Part shown: piece by piece, positions 1-9,526 of the stretch
Position numbering within the stretch: the stretch's first letter is position 1
How the letters are laid out: each line of letters starts with the position of its first letter
NCBI RefSeq assembly: GCF_003019255.1
Contig: NZ_CP027846.1
Span: forward strand, 1,116,001-1,180,000
Length of the DNA: 64,000 bases
Reading direction: 5' to 3'
From: Staphylococcus kloosii
Lineage (GTDB): Bacteria; Bacillota; Bacilli; Staphylococcales; Staphylococcaceae
Position numbers and translations under genes: made by a program
The notes under the pieces: model-generated
Told to the model about the DNA's origin: nothing
The model's database searches: none
What the model saw: the letters and a program-made list of their open reading frames with translations, nothing else

Positions 1-110
1 TATGGGCTTGTTTTAAAGACAATATTAATATTTTTGGTGTAATTGTTGGTTTGTTAGTTTCTTATGTATTAGTTATTTTCAAACCGTTAATTCATAAGAA
101 GAAAGTTTAA
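1..110 (+). CDS. atpI: ATP synthase protein I, C-terminal fragment
   Basis: This is the 3' end of a gene that begins before the window. Reading in frame from base 3, the last 35 codons encode a hydrophobic segment followed by a short basic tail and a TAA stop at 108-110. The position directly upstream of atpB and the single membrane helix fit AtpI, a small membrane protein proposed to assist assembly of the c-ring. The identity rests mainly on position, because only the tail is visible. Confidence 0.75.
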   Translation, partial: WACFKDNINIFGVIVGLLVSYVLVIFKPLIHKKKV

Positions 111-132
111 GATTAAGAGAGGTGAAAAAAAC

Positions 133-855
133 ATGCAACACAAGCAACCTCTTGTCAGTTGGAAAGTGTTTGGTTTAGACATCGTGTTTAATTTATCATC
201 CATTATGATGCTAATTATTACAGCGGTTATTGTATTTGTAGTAGCTATTATTTGTACGCGTAATCTTCAAAAACGACCAACAGGCAAGCAAAACTTCATA
301 GAGTGGGTTTTTGACTTTGTTAGAGGCATCATATCAAGTAATATGTCTTGGTCGAAAGGTGGACAATTCCATTTCTTAGCAGTGACATTGATATTATTTA
401 TTTTTGTCAGTAACATGCTGGGATTACCATTTTCAGTTGTGACTGGTCATACATTGTGGTGGAAATCACCTACTGCAGATGCAACAGTGACTCTAACGCT
501 TTCAACACTCATAATATTGTTGACGCATTATTATGGTATTAAAATGAGAGGTACCAAAAGCTATTTTGGTAATTATACAAAGCCAATATTCCTATTACCG
601 ATTAACGTGTTCGAAGAGTTTACTTCAACGTTAACGCTCGGTCTACGTTTATACGGTAATATTTATGCAGGTGAGTTATTACTTACTTTACTTTCAGGGT
701 TAGTAATAAATCATTTAGCATGGGGTTGGATTATCGGCTTACCAGGATTAGTTGTTTGGCAAGCATTCTCAATCTTTATTGGTTCCATCCAAGCATATAT
801 CTTTATAATGCTATCAATGGTTTACATGTCACATAAAGTACAAAGTGACCATTAA
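133..855 (+). CDS. atpB: F1Fo ATP synthase subunit a
   Basis: This is the integral membrane subunit a of the ATP synthase Fo sector, which forms the proton half-channels beside the c-ring. The 240-residue protein has about five or six hydrophobic helices. It carries the family signature around residues 167-182 (LGLRLYGNIYAGE), in which Arg172 is the essential arginine facing the c-ring carboxylate. A GAGAGGTG ribosome site precedes the ATG. It is the first complete gene of an atpBEFHAGDC operon, with atpE 44 bases downstream. Confidence 0.97.
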   Translation: MQHKQPLVSWKVFGLDIVFNLSSIMMLIITAVIVFVVAIICTRNLQKRPTGKQNFIEWVFDFVRGIISSNMSWSKGGQFHFLAVTLILFIFVSNMLGLPFSVVTGHTLWWKSPTADATVTLTLSTLIILLTHYYGIKMRGTKSYFGNYTKPIFLLPINVFEEFTSTLTLGLRLYGNIYAGELLLTLLSGLVINHLAWGWIIGLPGLVVWQAFSIFIGSIQAYIFIMLSMVYMSHKVQSDH

Positions 856-896
856 TTGATTTATTAAACAATTTATACAAAATTTAGGAGGATTTA

Positions 897-1112
<216 letters not shown>

Positions 1113-1126
1113 TTACACTTAAATAG

Positions 1127-1147
1127 GCGAAGTCGTTACGACTTTGC
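1127..1147 (+). promoter_or_regulatory. Intercistronic hairpin between atpE and atpF
   Basis: Nine-base arms at 1127-1135 and 1139-1147 pair completely apart from one G-U, around a TTA loop. No T-run follows directly, so it is more likely an RNA-stability or processing element than a terminator. It lies in the largest gap (91 bases) inside the operon. Confidence 0.55.
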
Positions 1148-1203
1148 CCTTCGTTTTACTATTAAGCAATTGGTTATAATGAATGAAAGGAGTGTAAGGC
1201 TAA

Positions 1204-1731
1204 GTGACTGCTACGACAAATATGTTCGTACTTGGTGCAGCTGAAGCACATGGCGTTCAGTGGGGAACTATTATTGTTACTGCAATAACATTTCTTGTTT
1301 TATTAGGTTTATTAAAGAAATATGCATGGGGTCCATTAAAAGAAGTAATGGATAAACGTGAACGTGACATTAATAAAGACATTGACGACGCTGAACAAGC
1401 TAAGTTAAATGCACAGAAGTTAGAAGAACAAAACAAACAAACGTTAAAAGAAACTCAAGATGAGGTTCATCGCATGATTGAAGAAGCGAAAGTTCAAGCA
1501 CGCCAGCAACATGAAGAAATTATTCATGAAGCTAATGTACGTGCGAACGGTATGATTGAAACAGCTCAAAACGAAATTAATAGCGAAAAAGAACGCGCAA
1601 TTGCGGATATTAATAATCAAGTTTCAGATCTATCTGTACTTATTGCTTCAAAAGTATTACAAAAAGAAATCAGCGAACAAGACCAAAAAGCATTGGTTGA
1701 AAAGTACATTAAAGAGGCAGGGGATAAATAA
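1204..1731 (+). CDS. atpF: F1Fo ATP synthase subunit b
   Basis: Subunit b is the peripheral stalk that holds the F1 head still against the rotor. The 175-residue protein has one N-terminal membrane helix (about residues 20-40) followed by a long charged helix rich in Glu, Lys and Gln, typical of the parallel coiled-coil stalk. Translation most likely starts at GTG 1204, preceded by AAAGGAGTG at a good distance. Its TAA stop shares one base with the atpH ATG, so the two are probably translationally coupled. Confidence 0.96.
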   Translation: MTATTNMFVLGAAEAHGVQWGTIIVTAITFLVLLGLLKKYAWGPLKEVMDKRERDINKDIDDAEQAKLNAQKLEEQNKQTLKETQDEVHRMIEEAKVQARQQHEEIIHEANVRANGMIETAQNEINSEKERAIADINNQVSDLSVLIASKVLQKEISEQDQKALVEKYIKEAGDK

Positions 1732-2270
1732 TGGCGAAAGTAGCAATGAAATACGCTAAAGCTTTATTTGACGCCTCTCTTGATGCTAATAACTTGGATG
1801 TCGTTTATGAAGAATTTTCTGAGGTTGAAAAAGGGGTTTCTTCTGAAATCCATGGTTTAAAAGAGTTAGACCTAGACCCTAAAAAAAATAAAGAACAACG
1901 CGTTCAATTTGCTGAAAAAGTGTTTGCAAATACTAATGACTATTTATTAAATATGTTCAAAGTACTTGCTTCAAATAGACATCTTGGAATGATTAGTGAA
2001 GTTTATAATTCATTTAATCATCTATACAATAAACACAATAATCGAGATTATGCAGTTGTAGAATCAGTATATGCTTTATCAAATGATGAATTAGATGAAA
2101 TTGGAAAAATAATAATACAGCAAACGAAATTATCTAAAGTCTTACTTAAAAACGAAATTAATAAAGAACTTATTGGTGGTATTCGTGTAAAAGTTGGCAC
2201 TAAGGTAATGGATGCGAGTGTTCAAAACGATTTAGCTCAATTAGAGAAGAAATTTAAAAGAGCGCATTAA
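1731..2270 (+). CDS. atpH: F1Fo ATP synthase subunit delta
   Basis: Subunit delta joins the top of the F1 head to the b-subunit stalk. The 179-residue product has the family's helical N-terminal domain and, near the C-terminus, the conserved stretch GGIRVKVGTKVMDASV. It overlaps the end of atpF by one base, and atpA follows after a 23-base gap with its own AAGGAG site. Length and position are normal for Firmicutes. Confidence 0.96.
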   Translation: MAKVAMKYAKALFDASLDANNLDVVYEEFSEVEKGVSSEIHGLKELDLDPKKNKEQRVQFAEKVFANTNDYLLNMFKVLASNRHLGMISEVYNSFNHLYNKHNNRDYAVVESVYALSNDELDEIGKIIIQQTKLSKVLLKNEINKELIGGIRVKVGTKVMDASVQNDLAQLEKKFKRAH

Positions 2271-2293
2271 TTAATAATAAAGGAGTGACATAG

Positions 2294-3802
2294 ATGGCCA
2301 TTAAAGCTGAAGAAATCAGCGCATTACTACGCTCACAAATTGAAAATTATGAGTCGGAAATGTCTGTAACTGATGTAGGTACAGTTTTACAAATTGGTGA
2401 CGGCATTGCGTTAATTCATGGTTTAAACGATGTAATGGCTGGAGAGCTAATTGAATTTAAAACCGGCGTATTAGGCTTAGCTCAAAACTTAGAAGAATCA
2501 AACGTTGGTGTTGTTATTTTAGGACCATACGACGACATTAAAGAAGGCGACGAAGTTAAACGTACTGGTCGTATTATGGAAGTTCCTGTAGGTAACGAAT
2601 TAATAGGTCGCGTAGTTAATCCATTAGGACAACCAATCGATGGTCAAGGTCCTATCCATACTACGAAAACAAGACCTGTTGAGAAAAAAGCTACAGGCGT
2701 AATGGACCGTAAATCAGTAGATCAACCATTACAAACAGGTATTAAAGCAATCGACGCATTAGTACCTATTGGTAAAGGTCAACGTGAGTTAATTATCGGT
2801 GACCGCCAAACTGGTAAAACTACAGTTGCTTTAGATACTATTTTAAACCAACATGATCAAGATACTATTTGTATTTATGTAGCTATTGGTCAAAAAGATT
2901 CTACTGTACGCGCAAACGTTGAAAAACTACGTCAAGAGGGTGCATTAGATTACACTATCGTAGTATCAGCATCTGCAGCAGATCCAGCACCACTTTTATA
3001 CATCGCACCATATGCTGGTGTAACTATTGGTGAAGAGTTCATGTTTGATGGTAAAGACGTATTAATCGTTTATGATGATTTAACGAAACAAGCTTCTGCT
3101 TACCGTGAATTATCATTATTATTACGTAGACCACCAGGTCGTGAAGCTTACCCAGGTGATGTGTTCTACTTACATAGTAGATTGCTAGAAAGAGCAGCTA
3201 AATTAAATGACGAATTAGGTGGCGGTTCAATTACTGCATTACCTATTATTGAAACACAAGCAGGCGATATTTCTGCATACGTACCAACGAACGTTATTTC
3301 AATCACTGATGGACAAATTTTCTTACAATCAGATTTATTCTTCTCTGGTGTAAGACCAGCGATTAACGCAGGTCAATCAGTATCACGTGTTGGTGGTTCT
3401 GCACAAATTAAAGCTATGAAAAAAGTAGCAGGAACTTTACGTTTAGATTTAGCATCATATCGTGAATTAGAATCATTCGCACAATTTGGTTCAGATCTTG
3501 ACGAATTTACTGCACAAAAACTTGAACGTGGTAAACGTACTGTTGAAGTTTTAAAACAAGACAAAAACAAACCACTACCTGTTGAAAATCAAGTATTAAT
3601 TATTTTTGCTTTAACTAAAGGTCATTTAGACGATATTCCTGTTGAAGATATCACGCGTTTCGAAAGTGAATTAAACATTTGGGCTAAATCAAATGCAACA
3701 GAATTACTTGATGAAATCAGAACAACTGGTGCATTACCTGATGCAGAAAAATTTGAAACAGCAATTAATGAATTCAAAAGAAGCTTTAGTAAATCAGAAT
3801 AA
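2294..3802 (+). CDS. atpA: F1Fo ATP synthase subunit alpha
   Basis: This is the non-catalytic nucleotide-binding subunit of the F1 hexamer. Over 502 residues it shows the beta-barrel N-domain, the Walker A motif GDRQTGKT at residues 169-176, the Walker B region (DVLIVYDD) and the SVSRVGGSAQ segment that supplies the arginine finger to the neighbouring beta subunit. An AAAGGAGTG site precedes the ATG. No truncation or unusual residue is visible. Confidence 0.98.
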   Translation: MAIKAEEISALLRSQIENYESEMSVTDVGTVLQIGDGIALIHGLNDVMAGELIEFKTGVLGLAQNLEESNVGVVILGPYDDIKEGDEVKRTGRIMEVPVGNELIGRVVNPLGQPIDGQGPIHTTKTRPVEKKATGVMDRKSVDQPLQTGIKAIDALVPIGKGQRELIIGDRQTGKTTVALDTILNQHDQDTICIYVAIGQKDSTVRANVEKLRQEGALDYTIVVSASAADPAPLLYIAPYAGVTIGEEFMFDGKDVLIVYDDLTKQASAYRELSLLLRRPPGREAYPGDVFYLHSRLLERAAKLNDELGGGSITALPIIETQAGDISAYVPTNVISITDGQIFLQSDLFFSGVRPAINAGQSVSRVGGSAQIKAMKKVAGTLRLDLASYRELESFAQFGSDLDEFTAQKLERGKRTVEVLKQDKNKPLPVENQVLIIFALTKGHLDDIPVEDITRFESELNIWAKSNATELLDEIRTTGALPDAEKFETAINEFKRSFSKSE

Positions 3803-3833
3803 TTAGTAAGAGTTATGAAAAGGTGGTGAGATA

Positions 3834-4700
3834 ATGGGATCTCTTAAAGAAATTGATACACGTATAAAATCCACGAAGAAAATGAAACAAATTACCAAAG
3901 CGATGAACATGGTGTCAAGTTCTAAGTTACGTCGTGCGGAAAGTAATACAAAGTTATTTAGACCTTACATGGATAAAATGCAAGATGCTATAACAGCCGT
4001 GGCTGGTGCAAATCAACATACAAACCACCCGATGTTAAAACAACGTGAAGTTAAAAGACGTGGTTACCTAGTCATTACTAGTGACAAAGGTTTAGCAGGT
4101 GCATATAATGCCAATGTTTTGAAAAACCTAATTAAAGACATGGATGAGTATCATAAAGACAATGATGATTATTCATTAATGGTATTAGGTCAAACAGGTG
4201 TAGATTTCTTAACTAATAAAGGCTATCGCATTGATGACTCTTTAACGGAAGTGCCAGATCAACCTTCTTTCAAAAGCGTTCAAGCTATTGCTGAAAAGGC
4301 GATTGATTTATATAGTGATGAAGATATCGATGAATTAACGATTTATTTCAGTCATTTTGTCAATGTTTTAGAAAATAAACCTTCGAAGAAAACGGTACTT
4401 CCATTATCTCCAGAAGATTCAAGTCTTGGACATGGTCAAATGTCTTCATACGAATTTGAGCCAGACAAAGAATCTATATTGAGCATAATCTTACCTCAAT
4501 ACGTGGAAAGCTTAATATATGGAACAATCTTAGATGCAAAAGCAAGTGAACACGCTGCACGAATGACTGCAATGAAAAATGCGTCAGACAACGCATCTGA
4601 TCTTATTGATGATTTATCATTAGAATATAACAGAGCGAGACAAGCAGAAATCACCCAACAAATTACTGAAATTGTCGGTGGTTCAGCTGCACTTGAATAG
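3834..4700 (+). CDS. atpG: F1Fo ATP synthase subunit gamma
   Basis: Subunit gamma is the central rotor shaft. The 288-residue protein begins with the characteristic helix (IDTRIKSTKKMKQITKAMNM) that enters the alpha-beta head, and ends with the matching C-terminal helix (LEYNRARQAEITQQITEIVGG). The middle is the Rossmann-like part that contacts epsilon and the c-ring. An AGGTGG site precedes the ATG. The gene ends 22 bases before the atpD start. Confidence 0.97.
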   Translation: MGSLKEIDTRIKSTKKMKQITKAMNMVSSSKLRRAESNTKLFRPYMDKMQDAITAVAGANQHTNHPMLKQREVKRRGYLVITSDKGLAGAYNANVLKNLIKDMDEYHKDNDDYSLMVLGQTGVDFLTNKGYRIDDSLTEVPDQPSFKSVQAIAEKAIDLYSDEDIDELTIYFSHFVNVLENKPSKKTVLPLSPEDSSLGHGQMSSYEFEPDKESILSIILPQYVESLIYGTILDAKASEHAARMTAMKNASDNASDLIDDLSLEYNRARQAEITQQITEIVGGSAALE

Positions 4701-4722
4701 AATTAAAAGGAGGATACAAAAA

Positions 4723-6135
4723 ATGGGAGTAGGCCGTGTGACCCAAATTATGGGGCCAGTCGTAGACGTTCGTTTTGAACATAACGAAGTGCCTGAAATT
4801 AATAATGCCTTAGTACTAGATGTTAAAAATGGCGAAAAAACGACATCATTAACATTAGAAGTTGCTATCCAATTAGGCGATGACGTTGTACGTACAATTG
4901 CTATGGATGGAACTGAAGGTGTTAAACGTGGTACTGAAGTCAAAGATACAGGTAGAAGTATTAGTGTACCAGTTGGAGATGCTACATTAGGTAGAGTATT
5001 CAACGTTCTTGGTGACACAATTGACTTAGATGAAGAAATCGATTCTTCTGTACGTCGTGACCCAATTCATAGACAATCTCCAGCTTTTGACGAATTATCT
5101 ACAAACGTAGAAATTTTAGAAACTGGTATCAAAGTAGTAGATTTATTAGCACCATACCTTAAAGGTGGTAAAATTGGTCTTTTCGGTGGTGCAGGTGTAG
5201 GTAAAACAGTATTAATCCAAGAATTAATTAATAATATCGCGCAAGAACATGGTGGTATATCAGTTTTCGCAGGTGTAGGAGAGCGTACACGTGAAGGTAA
5301 TGACTTATACTTCGAAATGAGTGATAGTGGCGTTATTAAAAAGACTGCCATGGTCTTCGGACAAATGAATGAACCACCTGGCGCACGTATGCGTGTTGCT
5401 TTATCAGGCTTAACTATGGCTGAATATTTCCGTGATGAAGAAGGTAAAGATGTATTATTATTCATCGACAATATCTTCAGATTTACACAAGCTGGTTCTG
5501 AAGTATCAGCATTGTTAGGTAGATTACCTTCAGCCGTAGGTTATCAACCAACGTTAAGTACTGAAATGGGTCAATTACAAGAACGAATTACTTCTACAAA
5601 TAAAGGTTCTGTAACGTCAATTCAAGCAGTATTCGTACCTGCCGATGACTACACTGACCCAGCACCAGCCAATGTCTTTGCTCACTTAGACTCTACAACT
5701 AACTTAGAACGTAAGTTAACTGAAATGGGTATTTACCCAGCAGTCGATCCATTAGCTTCTACTTCTAGAGCTTTGGAACCTAGTATCGTAGGTCAAGAAC
5801 ATTATGACGTTGCTCGTGAAGTACAATCAACGTTACAAAAATATCGTGAATTACAAGATATTATTGCAATCTTAGGTATGGATGAGTTATCTGAAGACGA
5901 TAAACAAACAGTTGAACGCGCGCGTCGTATTCAATTCTTCTTATCTCAAAACTTCCACGTTGCTGAACAATTTACTGGTCAAAAAGGTTCATATGTACCA
6001 GTTAAACGTACAGTAGCAGACTTCAAAGATATTCTTGAAGGTAAATATGACCATATCCCAGAAGATGCATTCAGACTTGTAGGTAGTATGGATGATGTAA
6101 TTGCAAAAGCAAAAGATATGGGCGTTGAAGTTTAA
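4723..6135 (+). CDS. atpD: F1Fo ATP synthase subunit beta
   Basis: This is the catalytic subunit that makes ATP from ADP and phosphate. The 470-residue protein has Walker A GGAGVGKT at residues 155-162, the GERTREG motif with catalytic Glu188, and a normal C-terminal helical domain. The open frame extends upstream into atpG, but the ATG at 4723 is chosen because AAGGAGG lies about 9 bases before it and the resulting protein starts like other AtpD proteins (MGVGRVTQIMGPVVDV). Confidence 0.98.
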   Translation: MGVGRVTQIMGPVVDVRFEHNEVPEINNALVLDVKNGEKTTSLTLEVAIQLGDDVVRTIAMDGTEGVKRGTEVKDTGRSISVPVGDATLGRVFNVLGDTIDLDEEIDSSVRRDPIHRQSPAFDELSTNVEILETGIKVVDLLAPYLKGGKIGLFGGAGVGKTVLIQELINNIAQEHGGISVFAGVGERTREGNDLYFEMSDSGVIKKTAMVFGQMNEPPGARMRVALSGLTMAEYFRDEEGKDVLLFIDNIFRFTQAGSEVSALLGRLPSAVGYQPTLSTEMGQLQERITSTNKGSVTSIQAVFVPADDYTDPAPANVFAHLDSTTNLERKLTEMGIYPAVDPLASTSRALEPSIVGQEHYDVAREVQSTLQKYRELQDIIAILGMDELSEDDKQTVERARRIQFFLSQNFHVAEQFTGQKGSYVPVKRTVADFKDILEGKYDHIPEDAFRLVGSMDDVIAKAKDMGVEV

Positions 6136-6155
6136 AAAATTAGGAGGTATGGATA

Positions 6156-6560
6156 ATGAGTACATTAAGCCTAAATATTGTCACTCCTAATGGCTCAGTT
6201 TACGACAGGGATGATGTCGAGTTAGCTGTAATGCAAACAACAGCTGGTGAGATTGGTGTTATGTTCGGACACATTCCTACCGTAGCAGCGCTAAAAACTG
6301 GCTATGTCAAAGTTAACTTTGATGGTGGTTCAGAATTTATCGCAGTGAGTGAAGGTTTTGTTGAAATAAGACAGCATAAATTATCGATTATTGTTCAAAC
6401 TGCTGAAGCTGCTAAAGACATTGATGTTGATAGAGCACAGACAGCAAAAACAAAAGCCGAAGAGCATTTGAATAGCGAGCAAAATAGCGGTGATTTACAT
6501 AGAGCTGAACGCGCACTTGAACGTGCGAATAACAGACTTTATGTTGCTACTTTAAAATAA
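6156..6560 (+). CDS. atpC: F1Fo ATP synthase subunit epsilon
   Basis: Subunit epsilon closes the rotor and can inhibit ATP hydrolysis through its C-terminal helices. The 134-residue product has the N-terminal beta-sandwich (residues 1-85, with GEIGVMFGHIP) and a C-terminal helical hairpin rich in Ala, Glu and Arg. AGGAGG precedes the ATG. It is the last gene of the operon and is followed by a strong terminator. Confidence 0.97.
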   Translation: MSTLSLNIVTPNGSVYDRDDVELAVMQTTAGEIGVMFGHIPTVAALKTGYVKVNFDGGSEFIAVSEGFVEIRQHKLSIIVQTAEAAKDIDVDRAQTAKTKAEEHLNSEQNSGDLHRAERALERANNRLYVATLK

Positions 6561-6570
6561 ACTTATTTAA

Positions 6571-6606
6571 GAGAAGTTCCTAAAGGGGACTTCTCATTTT
6601 TTTTTT
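6571..6606 (+). terminator. Terminator of the atp operon
   Basis: Arms GAGAAGTTCC (6571-6580) and GGGACTTCTC (6586-6595) form a ten-base stem with a five-base loop, followed after one A by ten T residues. This is a textbook intrinsic terminator 10 bases after atpC. Confidence 0.95.
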
Positions 6607-6775
6607 GTGACAACAAAAATATCTTTGATTAAGATGTTTAAAATCGGGAACGTTACATAAAGTCATACGTTAAAGTTATAATAAAAATAATGACAATATT
6701 ATTTTAGCGAAAAGTATCTTTTGTAGAATTTTTCGTGTAGAATACTTTAATAGAGACGAATGAGGAGAATTTAAT

Positions 6776-7009
6776 ATGGAGTATTTAGGTCAATTTGCGA
6801 TTATACATTTGATATTACATGTGGTATGTATTTGTATAAGTTATTGGGCACTAAATGTACTCAGATTGGATCAATTTTTTAAAAAAGGTGATCCTTTAAA
6901 AGTACAAATATGCATGATATTTTTAGCAATATTATTAGGTACTGCAGTAAGTAATTTTATCGTAGATTTATTGCAATTTTCTACACAGGTAAAATATTTG
7001 TTACAATAA
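6776..7009 (+). CDS. DUF1146 (YwzB-like) small membrane protein
   Basis: This 77-residue protein has two hydrophobic helices (about residues 8-28 and 44-66) separated by a short basic loop. It resembles the DUF1146/YwzB family, which in Bacillus and Staphylococcus also sits between the atp operon and murA. The function is unknown. GAGGAG precedes the ATG. It is transcribed apart from atp, since a terminator lies between, and may be read together with murA. Confidence 0.8.
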   Translation: MEYLGQFAIIHLILHVVCICISYWALNVLRLDQFFKKGDPLKVQICMIFLAILLGTAVSNFIVDLLQFSTQVKYLLQ

Positions 7010-7018
7010 TCCAAATAG

Positions 7019-7048
7019 TTGTTATTTAAATTTGAATATAGATATAAT
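7019..7048 (+). promoter_or_regulatory. Candidate promoter of murA
   Basis: TTGTTA (7019-7024) and TATAAT (7043-7048) are separated by 18 bases and lie about 60 bases before the murA start. The -10 is perfect and the -35 is partial. Confidence 0.5.
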
Positions 7049-7109
7049 TACATGGAAGAAAATATTCATATAATAAGTGAGATGAAATTGTAGTTTAAGT
7101 GGAGGATAA

Positions 7110-8378
7110 ATGATGGACAAGATAGTTATAAAAAGTGGCAATAAATTAACAGGAGAAGTAAAGGCTTCAGGAGCGAAAAATGCAGTATTACCAGTATTAA
7201 CTGCATCTTTACTTGCAGCGGAAGGTACAAGTAAATTACTTAATGTACCTGCATTAAGCGATGTAGAAACAATTAATAACGTAATTTCTACATTAAATGC
7301 AGAAGTATCTTATGACAAAGATGGAGAAGCTGTTACTGTCGATGCAACTAAAGATTTATTTGAAGAAGCACCTTATGAATATGTAAGTAAGATGAGAGCA
7401 AGTATATTAGTTATGGGTCCTTTATTAGCTCGTTTAGGACATGCTAAAGTTGCGCTTCCTGGTGGTTGTGCTATTGGTTCAAGACCAATTGAACAACATA
7501 TTAAAGGTTTTGAAGAACTTGGCGCAGACATCCATATGGATGGTGGTTTCATATACGCTAATGCGAAAGATGGACTTAAAGGTACAACGATTCATTTAGA
7601 TTTCCCAAGTGTAGGTGCGACACAAAATATTATTATGGCTGCTTCATTGGCTGAAGGTAAAACTGTTTTAGAAAATGTAGCACGTGAGCCAGAAATAGTA
7701 GATTTAGCAAACTACATTAATGAAATGGGCGGTAACGTTGTAGGTGCAGGTACTGATACGATTACTATAAATGGAGTAGATAAACTGCATGGCGTCACTC
7801 ATTCAATAATTCCGGACCGTATCGAAGCAGGTACTTTATTAATTGCAGGCGCAATTACACGTGGTGACGTGCTAGTTAAAGGTGCAATCAAAGAACATAT
7901 GACTAGTTTAGTTTACAAATTAGAAGAAATGGGAGTTAACCTAGAGTATTCAGATGAAGCTATTCGCGTTAGAGCAGAAGGTGAATTAAAACCAGTAGAC
8001 GTTAAAACTTTACCACATCCTGGCTTCCCAACAGATATGCAATCACAAATGATGGCATTATTATTAACAGCTGAGGGCAATAAAGTCGTTACTGAAACAG
8101 TATTTGAAAATAGATTTATGCACGTTGCTGAATTTCAACGTATGAATGCTAATATTACTGTCGAGGGTAGAAGTGCAAAAATTCAAGGTAAGAGCCAACT
8201 TCAAGGTGCTCAAGTCAAAGCCACAGACTTAAGAGCTGCAGCTGCTTTAATTTTAGCAGGATTAGTAGCGGAAGGAACAACTCAAGTTACTGAATTAACA
8301 CATTTAGACCGTGGTTATGTAGATTTACATGGTAAATTGAATTCATTGGGTGCTAACATTGAAAGAATTAACGACTAA
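7110..8378 (+). CDS. murA: UDP-N-acetylglucosamine 1-carboxyvinyltransferase
   Basis: MurA transfers enolpyruvate from PEP to UDP-GlcNAc, the first committed step of peptidoglycan synthesis in the cytoplasm. The protein shows the KASGAKNAVLP N-terminus, the PGGCAIGSRP loop with catalytic Cys at residue 120 (the residue alkylated by fosfomycin), and the PHPGFPTDMQ motif. Two adjacent ATGs (7110 and 7113) are possible; GGAGG at 7101 slightly favours the second, giving 421 residues. Its place beside fabZ marks it as the first of the two MurA paralogues usual in staphylococci. Confidence 0.96.
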   Translation: MMDKIVIKSGNKLTGEVKASGAKNAVLPVLTASLLAAEGTSKLLNVPALSDVETINNVISTLNAEVSYDKDGEAVTVDATKDLFEEAPYEYVSKMRASILVMGPLLARLGHAKVALPGGCAIGSRPIEQHIKGFEELGADIHMDGGFIYANAKDGLKGTTIHLDFPSVGATQNIIMAASLAEGKTVLENVAREPEIVDLANYINEMGGNVVGAGTDTITINGVDKLHGVTHSIIPDRIEAGTLLIAGAITRGDVLVKGAIKEHMTSLVYKLEEMGVNLEYSDEAIRVRAEGELKPVDVKTLPHPGFPTDMQSQMMALLLTAEGNKVVTETVFENRFMHVAEFQRMNANITVEGRSAKIQGKSQLQGAQVKATDLRAAAALILAGLVAEGTTQVTELTHLDRGYVDLHGKLNSLGANIERIND

Positions 8379-8411
8379 TTAAATTGTAAAATTATTGGAG
8401 GATTTAATAAA

Positions 8412-8852
8412 ATGGAAACTATTTTCGATTATAATCAAATTAAGCAAATCATCCCACATAGACAACCATTTTTATTAATTGATAAAGTGGTTGAATATGA
8501 AGAGGGTAAACGTTGCGTTGGTATTAAACAAGTATCAGGTAACGAACCATTTTTCCAAGGCCATTTTCCTGAATATGCGGTAATGCCTGGCGTATTAATT
8601 ACAGAAGCATTAGCACAAACGGGTGCTGTCGCAATGCTAAATAACGAAGAGAATAAAGGTAAACTTGCGCTTTTTGCAGGTATTGATAAATGTCGTTTTA
8701 AACGTCAAGTTGTACCAGGAGATACTTTAACTTTAGAAGTAGAAATCACTAAAATTAAAGGCCCTATTGGCAAAGGCAGTGCTAAAGCAACTGTAGATGG
8801 TCAAGTCGCATGTAGTTGTGAGTTAACATTTGCCTTACAAGATGCAAAATAA
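8412..8852 (+). CDS. fabZ: (3R)-hydroxyacyl-ACP dehydratase
   Basis: FabZ removes water from beta-hydroxyacyl-ACP in each cycle of fatty acid elongation. The 146-residue hot-dog fold protein has catalytic His51 (GHFPEYAVMPG) and Glu65 (ITEALAQ), both intact. It follows murA by 33 bases with a TTGGAGG site and is probably in the same transcript. A two-way terminator separates it from the opposing ywpF-like gene. Confidence 0.97.
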   Translation: METIFDYNQIKQIIPHRQPFLLIDKVVEYEEGKRCVGIKQVSGNEPFFQGHFPEYAVMPGVLITEALAQTGAVAMLNNEENKGKLALFAGIDKCRFKRQVVPGDTLTLEVEITKIKGPIGKGSAKATVDGQVACSCELTFALQDAK

Positions 8853-8854
8853 TA

Positions 8855-8890
8855 AAAAGAGCTTAACTTTTTAATAAGTTAAGCTCTTTT
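8855..8890. terminator. Bidirectional terminator between fabZ and the ywpF-like gene
   Basis: Arms AAAAGAGCTTAACTT and AAGTTAAGCTCTTTT surround a six-base loop. The A-run on the left and T-run on the right let it stop both converging transcripts. Confidence 0.93.
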
Positions 8891-8893
8891 TAT

Positions 8894-9337
8894 TTAATGT
8901 TTATCTGGTTTTTCATCTTTTAGACGAGGTTTAGATTGCATTAATCTATTGAAAGAAGTTTTTAATTCGTCTCCTGATAATCCTTCATCTACAAGTTGTT
9001 CTAATAAGCTTTCGGCATATACTTGTCGTAAAGTATAAATATGACATTCAAAAACGACCGAAATTGATCCGTTTAATTTCGTGATGTGTTTAATAGTCGC
9101 ATCAAATAAAGCTGGGTCATTTGATGGGCGGGTAATGACCACACGAATATCTAACAAAGTTTCATTATCCATATATGATTTCATAGTATCATAATGATAA
9201 TCTGGTATGACAAGTTCTAACAGCCACCCAGTACCACTACTTTCTTTATTAATGATTACGCCATCTTCCAACTCATATTCAGTTACACCACCGTTTTCTG
9301 AAACGATTTGGAATCTAACAGCTTTAAATGTTTTCAT
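8894..9337 (-). CDS. YwpF-like family protein
   Basis: This 147-residue acidic protein has no signal peptide or membrane helix. Its sequence and position between fabZ and a small ssb match the YwpF family of Bacillus (ywpB is fabZ, ywpH is ssbB), so synteny supports the assignment. The function is unknown. The charged, lysine-rich C-terminus (about residues 133-147) looks disordered. It diverges from ssb, and the 189-base gap holds both promoters. Confidence 0.75.
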   Translation of the reverse strand: MKTFKAVRFQIVSENGGVTEYELEDGVIINKESSGTGWLLELVIPDYHYDTMKSYMDNETLLDIRVVITRPSNDPALFDATIKHITKLNGSISVVFECHIYTLRQVYAESLLEQLVDEGLSGDELKTSFNRLMQSKPRLKDEKPDKH

Positions 9338-9475
9338 TGCCTCACATCCATTAAAGAAATTTAACTTTTACAATAAATAAGATTATGTTGCTATTATAAC
9401 GTAAATTCAAATTGATAAGCCAATTTTTATAAAATATAGCAAACAATTTTTCCTTGATTTAAACATTACTGACTT

Positions 9476-9504
9476 TTGACGCTATTGACGAACCCAATTA
9501 TGAT
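9476..9504 (+). promoter_or_regulatory. Promoter of the small ssb gene
   Basis: TTGACG (9476-9481), a 17-base spacer and TATGAT (9499-9504) form a near-consensus SigA promoter. The predicted start of transcription is about 15-20 bases before the AAGGAGG ribosome site. Confidence 0.75.
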
Positions 9505-9526
9505 ATAGCTAACAAGGAGGTGAACT

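Noticed and set aside
4672..4722. N-terminal extension of AtpD overlapping atpG
   Set aside because: The extension is not found in AtpD proteins and the strong AAGGAGG site lies just before the ATG at 4723.
9421..9470. ComK box (AAAA-N5-TTTT pairs) before ssb
   Set aside because: The AT-rich sequence has A-runs and T-runs, but no correctly spaced pair of boxes; the SigA promoter explains expression.
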